From Erpobdella octoculata (lineage: Eukaryota; Annelida; Clitellata; Hirudinida; Erpobdellidae), in NCBI GenBank assembly GCA_963978895.1, contig OZ022246.1, positions 22,774,758-22,838,757 on the forward strand: a stretch of DNA of 64,000 nt, given 5' to 3'. Position 1 is the stretch's first letter. Each line of letters begins with the position of its first letter. The position numbers were made by a program, and so were the translations under genes. Positions 29,280-43,775 of the stretch are shown in pieces. The notes beneath the pieces were generated by a model that had not been told where the DNA came from, did not search any database, and was given only the letters and a program-made list of their open reading frames with translations.

Positions 29280-32090
29280 ATATGATCATGACGATGGCGA
29301 TGCTGTTGCTGATAATGTGAATAAATAATGTGACGATGACACAAGTAGTTGAGAAGAGATATTGTTTCAAAAATAAACAACGTCGCCATCTTGAATAACT
29401 TCCGTTATGTGCCATGGAGCTGCACATGCGCACTCGAGCGCTCCCTTCCGACGCCATCGTCTCCCTCTGTCGACAAATAGCATTTCGACGCTGTTGAAAT
29501 TCTCGAAATTTCTCTATGAAAAATTTACGAAAAATTCAACTAATGGCACTCGCTTTTTCATGCGCCTATAATGGACGGTAATGTTGCAAATGTAGATAAA
29601 ATGATTTGAAATTGTTCAAAGCGTTCACTCTACTTCCCTTTCCCCCTCTCTTTCTCTCTCTCTCACTCTTTCCCTTTCTCTTTTTATCTTTTTCTCTTTC
29701 TCTCTGTTTTTTTCCATTTCAGTATTGATGACAGAGCACACCAAAAAGAATCAAAATTTTTCTTCTTTTTTAATAACGCGATAAAAAGCAACACCTTTGA
29801 AAGGGCGCTTCTTTCACGACTTGCGGAGCCGAGTGAAATTGATGGCTCCAATTTGCCAGGAAGTTTTCAAACCATTCATCATTTTTGCTTTACTACACGA
29901 GAAGAACAGGAAAACAAAAAAAAACAAAAAAGAACTGAATCTCAGACTGACAGTTGAAGTCCTTGAAAAGTGAAATTCCAACTCTGAGCTTTCTGTGATG
30001 GTTCACTCGCGTCAAGGTATAGCAAGCGACATGTGGGGAGCAAAAAAAAAAGAGAAAGAGCAAATGAAAAACGGTACATCATATTTTCTGACCGACAAAT
30101 TTCTGCAGCGGACTCGAACGGACGAAATTACACAAATCCCGGCATACATCACAACTGATATTCCGTGCTGCCGAGCGTGAAAGCGCGTCCGGTGATATGC
30201 GGTGGAGCGGGCGATGCTGTGCTGACCCTTTTCATTGAAACCTCGCCGCCATATCGTTTGACCGAGAAACAGCAGCTTAGCTCCCCCTCCCCGCTCTAAC
30301 CGCTAGCTGTCGGTGAATTTAAGAGCTTTTCGTAGAAGCAGGTCAAGCCTCTTGATTTCAGCAATGAAAGTCGGCGGGAAAAAAATCGAGTGTGAAATTA
30401 TAAATCAAATTAAATTTAAAGTTACTCAAGAAGTTTATATTTTAACGAGAATTTAATTGTTTGAATTGAAATATTAGTTTGTATATTTGAAGAAGTCGCT
30501 TTTATTATTGCTTCTGTGAAGAAAATTTTGTTCAAAAAACTTTTAATGCACTTACACAAGCGTCGTATAGTATTGAGCTAAGTATCATAAAAAAAGGAAA
30601 TAAATTAAGAAAACATAGATTATGGTATAAAACCACCATATAAATATTATCATAACGTTTATTTATTAAATTTAAAGTTCGTGGATCTTTATATTTTTGG
30701 AAATGTCGATAATGTATTTTGCATTTTGATTTGATTGTCTTCGAAATATTCAAAATACTTTTTAAAAGTATTTAGGAATGCTAAATACATTTTTTGAAAG
30801 TATTTCAGATGGAGATACAAAAAAAATCAAAGTATTTAAAATACTTGTTTCAACTACAACGCATTTCAAATACTACCCAACACTGGCGCTAGAAAATTGT
30901 TTCACTCCTTTGTGCAAATGCGACCGCGGAAATGAACAGCATTCGTTAATTTGTGGCTGAAAACTTTTTTTGTAGGTCTAAAGGTCGTATACCACTTCAA
31001 AAAAGTTGCAGGAAATTATTCAAATAAGTAAATTTTTCGGTATAAAATTTACGATTTGTGAAGATTTGTCGTTGAAAAAGCCAGCATGATGAGTTTTTAG
31101 ATTTTTTAAAATAATTTTAATTTAAAAAACCTGACAAGTTGCTCGTAAACGATACAACGTTATTACGGCGAAGCTTGAAATATTCGAGAATATAGCTAGA
31201 AATGGCTCGTCAAGCTCGCGCGTAGCTCGTGTTTGTAGCCGAGTGTACTTTCAGCTGAGTCGTGTAGGACTGTACGTTACCTAGCTAGTGTTCACGACAT
31301 ACAGTACAGAACTCTGATAAAAACTTAATTCAAAAAACTTGAAAAATTAAAAAAAAATTTTGCGTCAAAAGTCCTCCAGTCATTTTTTGCGTGCCAATTA
31401 ACTTAATATCTCGTATATTGTTCGCTTTTTTTCAATTTCCAATTAAAGAGATTCTTGATAAAAATTGTTTCAATTTTAGTTAGTGTTTCAATATTTTTAT
31501 TTATTTCAATTTTTATTTTGCTTCAAGGCTCTTAATAGTCGTTTTATGTTTTCCTTATCAGCTAGGAATTTAATCTTTTGTAATTTGATTAAATTAATTT
31601 TAAATATCAATGAATTGAAGCAACAATCAAATATCTAGAAAAAACATGAAATATTAAGTTTTTCCTTTCTGTGAAAATTAACTAACTTCCCGTCATCCAA
31701 TTGAGCTGAAATTTGAAATATAGGCTCGCTCCTCGTGACATGGCATTCTATTAAGTTTGAAAAACGTTTGAAAAAAAAACTTAATTAAAAATTATAATTA
31801 TCTGTGTTTAAAAAAAAACAAATCAAATACAATTAAATAAAAGTTTACATATATAAATTCAAACAAAAAGTCGTTTTAAGAGAAAACTTTTTGTAAGAAA
31901 TGAAAAACCGGTAAATCCAGAAATATATGAGATTTGCGAAAAAAACTTGGTTTTTATACAGCTCACTTGTTTTATATTTTATTTCTGATATTTATCATGT
32001 TGCTGAACAATTCATCACAACGCTCACCACAGGAGTCATCCGATATCTGAAAATAGACCGATCGAAAAACAAATCCGTCCTAAAAACAAC
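29280..32090. other. Gene-poor AT-rich region
   Basis: No coding sequence can be supported. At 30810-30890 a stretch ending AAATACTACCCAACACTGG resembles one terminus of a hAT-type element (complement CAGTGTTGGGTAGTATTT), but I could not find its partner end. At about 31680-31770 there is a copy of the dispersed ACTTCCCG...GAGCTGAAATTTG...CTCCTCGTGAC family. Confidence 0.5.
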
Positions 32091-32093
32091 CTA

Positions 32094-32186
<93 letters not shown>

Positions 32187-32187
32187 C
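32094..32187. repeat. (AAT)n microsatellite at an element end
   Basis: About 94 bases of AAT abutting the microsatellite-tailed element at 32188-34297; a short AAT run also follows the other end (34298-34312). Confidence 0.95.
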
Positions 32188-34297
32188 TTATATATAAAAA
32201 TGAAATGTTTGTTTGTTTGTTCGGACATAAAATGTAAACGGCCGAACAGATTTAATTGAAATTTGGCACACTTATGTATCTTATTCAAGCGGTGGTTCCT
32301 GTAAAATTTTAAATAAATTGGTTCCTCCGTTGATGTTTTATGGACAAAAAACCTTTTGGTCAGCGGTAGTAAGTTGGAGTAAATTTTTTTTCTACAAAAT
32401 AAAAATAAATTAATTTATAGTTAAATTATACAAAATATTTTTAATTTTTTTTCTTAAATTTTAAAGGTTTTAAATATAAATATTAAATTAAATAAATATG
32501 TGTGTTGTTTAGTGCCGCCCATAGATATCTATGGTGCCGCCGGATACCTTTGTTTTGATTTCATAGAGCTCATTGAGGCTCATTCTCTTCCGAACCTCCG
32601 ATACGACAGCTCTGCTATCGGTAAACGTTATATTTGATTTTAGCAACTTATTTTTTAAATCTAGATAACTTTGGATTTCAGGACTAATCAATAAATTGCA
32701 GGTGGAATTTCTTCTATTTAGAGATATTTTGTGCTTCACAAAAAAAGTTCCAGACTTAACAAATTAAAATTAAATCAAATTAGAAATTCATTGTTCATAT
32801 CTCCCATTCAGAAGTAATTGGCAAAGCTTTGGTAATTTGTTTTTAGTTTTTAAAATCATGATTTACTGTGTATCTTTCAATTTGTTTCGTTTGTTGCATT
32901 GCACGTGTTTCATTATGTTATATTATTATTAATTATTATAAGATTATCATTATGCTCTAACATTTTGTGTTTTATAAAAAGGAGTTGCAGATTGGAAAAA
33001 TAAATTTAAATTCATTGTTCATATTTATCGTTCAAGGCTTCTGACTTCAATTGTTCCTTATCTAATATTGTTGAGCGACGAGCTTGCTATCAGCCTATTG
33101 GTAAATGAGAATTTTTTTTGGGCAGGTAAGTTTTTTTTTATGTGATGGCATTACAACCATTATTATTTACGAGTAGTTATGACTATAAGATTATGAATTA
33201 ATTTATCGGTCTTATTTTATTTTTTACTTTTCAGAGGAAATTAGAAAATTACATTTTAAAGAAAATCTTACATGCAACACCAATTTATTGTAAAATTTTC
33301 ACTGATATATGAGGTGCATGAAATTTGAAAGAAATGAAAGCAAGTGCAGTATTTTTGTGTTTCAACAAAATCATGAACAAAGTTTTCAAGCCAGCCTATC
33401 AATCTGCTGCTGTTTTGTTCAATTTATAATTGCATCATTTGCTAAATAAAAGTGGTACTCTTCGATTGTTCCAAATTGATGATCTCAGAAAACTCTCGGA
33501 AAATTCATTAAGTTAATGCTTTGAAGGTTTCTAATATTATTATTACTTCATGTTTTATTTCAATCTGTGTCTTATATCACATTTTTCAAAGCCACGGGTC
33601 AACATTTATTAACATGCCACATGTAGCGTTATATGCTTTCTGTAGACATGACACTTAAAAACTAAGAACAACTCAAAAACTAAGACTAGCGATTTTTCGA
33701 AAAGCAGCTGTTGAACAGTGTGTGATAAATCTATTGTAAGCATTTATAATCTTACAAGTATTTAAAATAAATATAACCTGTTGAGATATATGAGCGGATT
33801 TTAACATTATTGCAGCCGTTAACGAATAAATTCTTTTTTTTTTTCAGCTTCAGTCAATCATAATAAGCCTTTGCAGAAGATCACACTTGCAGAGTGGAAC
33901 CAATACATTAAAGAACACTAATTAAAATTGAGGAAGTTCAGATGTAACTAAACGAGCAAACCAAACAACAAAGTGTTAACGAGAGAACAGATCAATTTTG
34001 ATGACTGTGCACAGCATTCCGCTACAGCCTATCTAAGCCACATTGGGAAGGCTCTAAAATTTAAAGGAGGAACAGAAGAGCGAAAAGAAGAGCAAGCTGG
34101 AGCGGTAAAGCGTAAAAGCAACCGGGATCGGGAAAAGTAAAAGAGACCGGGCCGGAAAAGCGACCGTGAGCAGAAATGCGACCAGGAGTGAGAAAGCGAC
34201 ATGGAACGGGAAAGCAAGCGGTTAAGGAAACGGGAGCCAGAGAGAAAATGATAAAAAGCCGTTAAAATCCCCGGGCAACGCCGGGTAACCCAGCTAG
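32188..34297 (-). mobile_element. Interspersed element, ACTAGCTGGGTTACCCGGCG head, AAT-repeat tail
   Basis: Read on the minus strand it begins ACTAGCTGGGTTACCCGGCG, then TTGCCCGGGGATTTTAACGG. It carries a degenerate minisatellite of CGGTCGCTTTCCCG type (34080-34250) and ends with CCAAATTTCAATTAAATCTG, TTTATATATAAGATT and the AAT array. Head and minisatellite match the element at 1990-2840 in opposite orientation, and the tail layout is also alike. Length is about 2.1 kb. The only open frame of note (32509-32739, minus) is too short to identify. Class unresolved. Confidence 0.7.
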
Positions 34298-34469
34298 TAA
34301 TAATAATAATAATATGTTAATTACGTAAGTAATAATATGTTAATTACGTCTGGCAGATAATTAAAGTAATTGGGTTACGGCACGTGCACCGGTCATTGCA
34401 TTCGAACGTCCAGTTAGTAGTGATCGGTGTGTAACAGAGATGGTGGTCAGTTTTGGTTCATTACAATCA

Positions 34470-34680
34470 GCTTCACCGACTACTACAATCGGTTTCACCG
34501 ACTATTACAATCAGCTTCATCGACTACTACAATCAGCTTCACCGACTACTACAGTCAACAGCACCGACTACTACCATCAACACCAATAGCTACTACAATA
34601 CCCACCACCGAATACTACAATCAACACACCGACTCTACAGTCAACACCACCGACTACTACAATCAACACCACCAAACACG
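34470..34680. repeat. ~19-bp minisatellite (ACCGACTACTACAATCA)
   Basis: About ten degenerate units of CACCGACTACTACAATCAG. The Asp-Tyr-Tyr-rich frames across it are repeat-derived. Confidence 0.9.
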
Positions 34681-34689
34681 TTTTAATAA

Positions 34690-35420
34690 AAAATTAAAAA
34701 CAATAAAAAACGCACATTCAAAAGATATTTTGCAACGCGTCAAGCGTGATAAAAATGCTTTTCTGATGTGACGAAGCTTCCAAAATAAAATAAATTTAAA
34801 AAAAAATGAGAAAATTCAAAAATTATTTCAAAATACTAAAAAGAGAAATTTTCTTGTTGACTGCCAATAACTAATGGAGTTCACCGATAGCAATTAATTC
34901 GCTTCCTCTTCTCCTGACAGCAGATAAGCGTTCTCTTTCTAAGCTGGACATTAATTTGATATCGAAGAATGTCAGACTGTTTGTTTTTCTCGATTCCAAC
35001 ATGTTTCGTATAAGCCGTGTTATGTTTTTAGTTCTAAATTCTGGAAGTAACTAAAAAGCCAGAAAGCATTTAATGAAGTCAAATTCTTTCTTCATTTAAT
35101 TTGAATTTGCTCTTAAAAAATATTTCTACTTCAATCAACATAGCAAAAAGAGAAGAAAGTGCATATTTTTTCACGTGACATGGTTGAAATATAGATAATA
35201 GCGAAAAAAACCAATTTCAATTCTCAAGCATTAGCAAAAGTAAAGCTCAAATTTGTCTTAAAAACGAGCGAGATAGATGGAGTGTTTCTTTCCGAAGCAA
35301 AGCATTTTGCAGGGAGAGTCTTACATGTTTGTGAATAATTCTTTCCTATCTCATTTATACAGCTGGCATTTATCTCCTATCACGAACAAGAAATACTCGA
35401 AAATGACGATTTGATAAGTA
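34690..35420. other. AT-rich region with nothing recognised
   Basis: I see no gene, RNA or element here. Confidence 0.4.
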
Positions 35421-35424
35421 ATGC

Positions 35425-35700
35425 CCCACGTCACAATGGCAAGATACGCCCATCCACAATGGAAAAATACACCCATCCACAATGAAAAAATACACCCATC
35501 CACAATGGAAAAATACACCCATCCATAAAGCGAAAAACACAACCATCTATATCTATAACGACAAAACACACCGATGCACAATGGCAGAATACACCTATGC
35601 ACCATGGAAGAGTGCACCAATGTACCATGAAAGAATGCATCTATGTACCATGGCACAATACACCAATGTACCATGGCAGAATACACTAATCTACAATCGT
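35425..35700. repeat. ~21-24 bp minisatellite
   Basis: Repeated ACACCCATCCACAATGGAA units grading into ACACCAATGTACCATGGCA units. Three overlapping open frames (His/Met/Trp-rich on minus) are artefacts. Confidence 0.88.
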
Positions 35701-36159
35701 GCTGTTCTTGTAAGAAAGGTCCGTGCTGAAACCACGATTTTATGAAAACTTCAACACTTCATTAAAGTTCCATTTTTTCAAAGATTTCTATTTTTGTTGT
35801 TCGCGCACTCATTTGAAATAAAAATATATTTACCTGCGTGTTTAAAAAAAAAGGTTTTGAAAGCAAAAGTTGAAAGTTTGCATCGATCAAAGCCATTTAA
35901 TGCTGTGACGAGCAGTTCCGACAAAAATCTATCATAAAGGATAAATGAAAGTGTAATTCAGAACACAGTTTTTTCTTTCGATTATTTTATTTCATCGATT
36001 TTTCTGGAATATCGTGATCTATCAGTTTGAAACCAGATAATAAATCAATTTTAACCTTAACAACATTTATACCAATGTATATTATTACTTGTTACACATC
36101 AGTGAAGAAAATAATTAAAACAGACAGACAAATCGAATTAAATAATACCGTCCCACGTG

Positions 36160-36465
36160 AACTATAATACACATCGAATACAATTATTATACACAAGTAA
36201 GTTATCATACACATCGAATACAATTATTATACACAAGTAAGTTATCATACACATCGAATACAATTATACACAAGTAAGTTATCATACACATCGAATACAA
36301 TTATACACATGTATATTAGCATACACATCGAATACAATTATACACATGTAAATTATCATACAAATCGAATACAATTATACACATGTAAATTATCATACAC
36401 ATCGAATACAATTATAATCATGTATACTAGCATACACACCGAATGCAAGTATACATGTGTATTCT
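36160..36465. repeat. ~40-bp minisatellite
   Basis: About seven copies of CACATCGAATACAATTAT + ACACAAGTAAGTTATCATA with small length differences. Confidence 0.9.
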
Positions 36466-36649
36466 GTTATATACAAGACATGAAAAGCTATGACTCGTCA
36501 AAAAAGACGCTTGTGACGGAAAAAGTTTAAAAATTATTCGCTTTTGAAAACTTATTAAGTTCCTATTTTATAAAAAAAAATACTTTAAATTGTTTTTTTT
36601 TATAGATTGCACGAGACTCGCCTCAGCAGAATGTAGTCACGATGTGGAT

Positions 36650-36680
36650 GGCTGGTTGGTTGGTTGGTTGGTAGGTTGGT
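36650..36680. repeat. (TTGG)n tetranucleotide repeat
   Basis: A short GGTTGGTTGGTT run. Confidence 0.85.
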
Positions 36681-36796
36681 TGGTGTGTCTCGAACAAACA
36701 CTTGAAGGTTTTCCGAGTTGACATATTTTAAAATATGAGTTGTATTATATATGAGGTGTATCTCTTTCTCAGTTTTTCTGCCTGATTTTTTTTTCT

Positions 36797-36799
<3 letters not shown>

Positions 36800-36848
<49 letters not shown>

Positions 36849-36850
36849 AC
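36800..36850. repeat. (CT)n microsatellite
   Basis: CT array with a single interruption. Confidence 0.9.
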
Positions 36851-37389
36851 CTCCCTATCTCTTTCCCTCTCACATCATCTCTCTCTCACCCTCTCTTTCT
36901 CATTTTACAATAAATATAACGATAATCTCAATAAATCTATCTTATACGAACAACAAACACTATACAGTGTACAGTACAGTACAGTAAAGTATAGTACAAA
37001 GTACGCATATCTCATTGAGAAAGACGTGATTCAGTACAACAAGCTGAATGACAACTGCAAAGTGAAGCCAAATGCACCTGGGTTTCGTTTAATTTCGAAA
37101 AGTCAATTCAGACAAATGAGTGGAAATTGAGGACTGGGATGTTGTGCAGTGAGAGAGAAAGAAAAAAGAAAGAGAAGAAATAAAAGTTTTTTTTTAGAAA
37201 CCCTTGCGATGTTGTCGTGGTAGTGATAATGGGACTTAAGGACAGTTCGAGCGATGATTCACTATAAATTCTTCGTGCCAAAAAAAGTTCGTATTTTTGA
37301 AAACCGAAGTTTTTTGAAATTGAAGAGCCACAAAAGTTCCATCGATCATGAGTTATTCCTGTTTGACAACTTTTAATAAAACACTCACT

Positions 37390-37390
<1 letters not shown>

Positions 37391-37460
<70 letters not shown>
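37391..37460. repeat. (CT)n microsatellite
   Basis: About 70 bases of CT followed by a degenerate pyrimidine tract to about 37570. Confidence 0.95.
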
Positions 37461-37473
<13 letters not shown>

Positions 37474-37475
37474 CC

Positions 37476-37508
<33 letters not shown>

Positions 37509-38339
37509 CTCTTCACTCCTTCTCTCTCCCTTTCTCTATTTCTCTCTTTCTCCCTCCCTCCTTCTCTTTCCGGCTCAGATTTGTCCATCGGGGAGATTGA
37601 CCTATGGGTTGGATCGAAAGTTTTCAACTTGCGTTGAGTTGAGTCGAATAAAAAATTTAGACTTTAAAAAAAAGAATATACCTAATTTCATTTGATTAAA
37701 TGCATTGATTAAACTTTCTTGTTTCGTTTTTCCATCCATCCGCACTACTTCCATGAATAATTAACATCCAGGTTGTTGTTGTTCTTTCCAGGAAGGTTTC
37801 GCAACTGAAATTAAACGTTTTTTTTCGCAAGCGGATAACAGCAAAGTCAGCAAAAGCGAACGACATTGAGAGTAAATTATAAATAAATTCTGCGAGTCTG
37901 CGAGTTTGGGTTTTTCGCTATTCCAAATGTCAAACGCTTAGTGTCGGATACTAGTAACAGTAAAGGCGGGGCGCACACATTACCTGTCATTTATGTTACT
38001 TGATCTCGATTGTAATCAAGATTAAATACCAAAATGTTTGCTGTTATTACTTTTTGAGGATTGAGTTTGGTCAAAATATGTTTTAAATTTGCAGTAGGTT
38101 TGGCTAGTTGGATCTGTAAAAAGGTGGGTTGGGTTACTGAAAATTGACCCATATACAACTCTCTCTTACTCTCTCTTTCTCTCTCTTTTTCCCTCTTTTT
38201 TAAAATTACAAATAAAAATTTTGATCTTAAAAAGTCTTGAAAACAAGTATTAAATTTTGTTCATTTGACATCAACAGATTCTGAAAGGACACCTCGCACG
38301 CCTATTTAACCGCCTTCAAAGTCAACCTCACTAATCTCC

Positions 38340-38555
<216 letters not shown>

Positions 38556-38755
38556 NNNNNNNNNNNNNNNNNNNNNNNNNNNNNNNNNNNNNNNNNNNNN
38601 NNNNNNNNNNNNNNNNNNNNNNNNNNNNNNNNNNNNNNNNNNNNNNNNNNNNNNNNNNNNNNNNNNNNNNNNNNNNNNNNNNNNNNNNNNNNNNNNNNNN
38701 NNNNNNNNNNNNNNNNNNNNNNNNNNNNNNNNNNNNNNNNNNNNNNNNNNNNNNN
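38556..38755. other. Assembly gap (200 N)
   Basis: Exactly 200 undetermined bases, a conventional placeholder length. The repeat on the plus strand switches from ATC on the left to GAT on the right, so the two flanks are reverse complements of each other. Confidence 1.
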
Positions 38756-39540
<785 letters not shown>

Positions 39541-39559
39541 TGATGGCTGTGATGGTGAT

Positions 39560-40255
39560 TTTGGAGCCAATTCCACGCGTGATGATGATTCCATTGATGA
39601 TTCGGTGACTCGTTTGAGTCGCTTGGTGATCACGATGATAAAATAAATTAAATGAAATAAAAAAAAGATTGTCTCTATTGTTTGAGAGAAGGATGAAGAT
39701 TGTGATGAAGAAGACGACGATGAAAGGTTGATGATGATGGTGGCGGTGGTGATGAGGGGTTAAAACCGCTTATAAAAATTAAAAGAATTTAAGAGAGCTC
39801 ATTTTTCGTTTGTGGTTGAGACTTGCAACTCATAATTGAAACGGATATAAACAAAAATTTAAACAGTTACTTGAAAAGTTGTTGAATCTTATTTAAACGC
39901 GAGCAATAATCAGCTAAATTCAGCAAAATTCAAAAACACTTATAAACGAAAAAAAAATCTAAAACGAAAAAACTCAACTGACCCGTCACCTGAAAAGAAG
40001 AAATGGCAACCCAAGAAGAAACTCCACAGCACAAAACGAGCCCCAAAAACGAGAAATTATTATTATTGGCAAACGCCATTTCTGATTGTACGGCAATCCA
40101 ATTTTTTAAATTCTCCGAGCAAACAAGGAATTATGGCTGGCGAGGAGTTGAGAATTGAAAGGAAATTGTCTCTGCAACAGTGATGCAAATAACTCTCTCA
40201 TACAAGTGCTCGCTTCAACGCCACAACCATCATCCTTTTCCCTGTCACCCCCACT
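39560..40255. other. No gene recognised
   Basis: Short ATG/GAT-rich remnants, then ordinary AT-rich sequence. Confidence 0.4.
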
Positions 40256-40257
40256 CA

Positions 40258-40408
<151 letters not shown>

Positions 40409-41207
40409 TCTTTATAAATATAAAGAATAAAAACAAAATTTTATTTTAATAAAGTAATTTAACACATCGTGTTTTGTAAGTTTTTATTTTGTTCATTTCG
40501 ATCCCTAAATAATTCGCCATCAAATTTATTTGAAAAAAAAAGTTTTATAAACACGTCAGTTGAGATGAGAAGAGTAAATGTGACATCTTGTGACAGACTG
40601 CGTGACACGACGAGCAGTGTCACTCACGCGCAATGTGTGTGTATGTATGTGTGTTTGTGTGTGTGTGTGTTTGTTTGTTTGTGCGTGTGTGTGTGGGCGT
40701 GTGTGAGTGTGTGACCCCAGTAACAAGAATGTGTTGTGTCACAGGTTCCTCGAAGTTTCGTTGGAAACAAACATAATCATTGAAGGCAATTTCTAATGAT
40801 AGTTAAAAGAAAACAAACAAACAAAAAGTGATTTAAATACAAAAAATAGTAATAGAATGAAATAGAATCTATTATTGATGTCGATCAGTGGTGCAACTTC
40901 TATAGAAAGAAAGTAATAAGAAATTTCTGAAATTGCATCCAGGTTGCTCTCTCTCGCACATACAAACCTCATCTCTCACTCTCTCCCCTTAGATTTAATT
41001 CAATCTCTTTCTCTATAACTCACATTCTACCGGAAGTGCGCCATGTCAACGTCACGTGACTGTTTCAAAGATGGCGCTGTAAACGTCGTCATCACGTCGG
41101 ATGTATGGAGTAATAAAAAATTGGGAGGCGCATCTCGATAACTTGATCGTCTCAAATATGTCGTCATAAATTGGTGATTCACTTTTAAATGAACTTGTTC
41201 CGAGCAG

Positions 41208-41345
<138 letters not shown>

Positions 41346-41899
41346 GACGTCATTCTTGTGGGAACCAATCAGAAACTGGACACGAAAATGTTTTCTATCA
41401 TTCTGCCACAGGGCCGCGGTGAAATTTTCCATTAGCGACTACGACATTGGCATCACCTCGACGTTCTCGTCGACAGTATGTGACATTTTAACAGCGGGAA
41501 AATATGCGAAACTGATATCCAATGCGACTGTTATGTTGCTACGAAATGCATCTGGAATGAAATTATATGTGTCTGGAATGAATTGAGATGTGTTTTTATT
41601 AAAGTGAAATGCGTCTGGATTAATTGGTTGATAAATACATGTTTAGATTGATAGATAAATAAATAGTTGGATCGATTGAAATTTGTTTGGAATAATGGAA
41701 AAAGTATCGTTACGGATATCAAATGTATTTCAATTCATATAAAATGTTTATAGATCTATTTCCTTCAAGTGTTTCTAAATTGCTAATAATGTATTGTAAC
41801 TTATATCAAATCTACCTATCATTATATAAAAATCTATTTACATTTATATCATATGTATGTCAAGTGTACCTAGATTTATAGCAAATGTATCTATTCCAG

Positions 41900-42006
41900 G
41901 ATAAATCAAATTACCAAGCTTTTCGTGAAGCTGTATTTTCCTGTTCCAAACACACATACTGGGAATTGGAAGTTTATAGCCGTGTGGGTGATTATCACAA
42001 GCCCAC
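41900..42006 (+). CDS. Orphan coding-like exon
   Basis: A 107-base open stretch flanked by an acceptor (CTATTCCAG, ending 41899) and a near-consensus donor (GTACGT at 42007). It encodes 35 residues and two bases of a codon, including NYQAFREAVFSCS and TYWELEVYSRVGDYHKP. The aromatic and charged pattern looks protein-like, unlike its AT-rich surroundings. I do not recognise the family and found no partner exon nearby, so it could belong to a gene with large introns. Confidence 0.4.
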
Positions 42007-42228
42007 GTACGTAGGTGTACACACATTACAAACATTACACATATATGTGTGCGTGTGTTCCTGTATTTTTTTGCATTCTATTTTCGTCTGTGCATGTATG
42101 TGACCCGGGGTATAATGCGAGAAAACATGTTTTGCAGCTTTCGTTGAAGCTATGAGAATTTATTTCCAAGGGAGAAGAAGACGTTTTGAGACATTGCTAA
42201 AAAATGTACCTACATGGCCATTACAACT

Positions 42229-42690
<462 letters not shown>

Positions 42691-42691
42691 T

Positions 42692-42873
42692 ATATATATA
42701 TATATATATAGATATATATTATATACATATACATACATATATATATACATATATATATATTATATATATAATATATATATATATATATGTATGTATATGT
42801 ATATAATATATATATATATGTATATAATATATGTATAAATATATAAATATATATATATACATATATATATTAT

Positions 42874-42963
<90 letters not shown>
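42692..42963. repeat. Degenerate TA-rich array
   Basis: TA repeats with many ATA, TAC and AAT interruptions, older or more scrambled than the pure TA tracts nearby. Confidence 0.9.
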
Positions 42964-42965
42964 CT

Positions 42966-43171
42966 TTTAGACACGCTCCAAGAAACACAACTCGCCATTT
43001 GGCAGAAACAACTTTTCGAGCCAAATTCTCGACCTTTCGGTACAAAACTCTCTGTTCGAGACTACAATTAGCCAAAAACTTTTCCATTAAACTTTTATTG
43101 TCAGACCGACGGACCGTTTCAGCTATGTCAGCCATCCTCAGGGTCAAAAGTAAAACGAGAAAAGTAAACAA
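42966..43171 (-). pseudogene. Unidentified ORF fragment
   Basis: The minus strand encodes about 68 non-repetitive residues, including [20 protein letters not shown] and [20 protein letters not shown], before running into TA repeat. Basic and leucine-rich helices ending in an FL-x-x-C pattern recall short leader segments seen ahead of retroelement polyproteins. That is only a resemblance; no reverse transcriptase follows. It may be a transposon remnant or a lost exon. Confidence 0.3.
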
Positions 43172-43312
43172 ACAGAAAGAACCGAAATTATCAAAGAATT
43201 AGCACACTAACAAAAGAAAAAACGAAAAAACACTCTACCTATCAAATCAAAAGAATATAAAATTTATACTATTGGAAATCAATTTTTGCGCTTTCGCTGT
43301 ATATATATACAA

Positions 43313-43421
<109 letters not shown>

Positions 43422-43676
43422 TCCCACCTCACTCAGAATGTAACCGTTCGTCGTAAGTAATTGTACGGAAGTGACAGTACTTATGTTAAATTATACATAC
43501 CTTTTGTATAAATTTTGTAGATATATATATCTCGATAGCTATTAAATTAGCTCGTGACGGATTGTACGCCGTACAACTTATATACTATCGAGCATTGATT
43601 CGTACCCATTCATAGTCGAGTGTTGTGTTCAACATACCCCAACAAAAGCGCTTAACAACCACTGTTTTTTGGCGGT

Positions 43677-43765
43677 GGAAGTGGCGCAGATGGTAAGGTA
43701 GTTGGCATGATGCAAGGCGGTGTTGCCGATCCGACAGTCGTGGGTTCGAGTCTGAAGTTGAGACA
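43677..43765 (+). mobile_element. tRNA-derived SINE-like head
   Basis: GTGGCGCAGATGGTAAGG fits an RNA polymerase III A box (TGGCNNAGNNGG) and GGGTTCGAGTCT fits a B box (GGTTCGANTC), about 50 bases apart. No convincing acceptor-stem pairing is seen, so a functional tRNA is unlikely. It is followed at once by the element starting near 43776. Confidence 0.55.
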
Positions 43766-43775
43766 TATATATATA

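Noticed and set aside
30780..30890. Possible hAT end (AAATACTACCCAACACTGG)
   Set aside because: Only one terminus is recognisable, so the element cannot be delimited.
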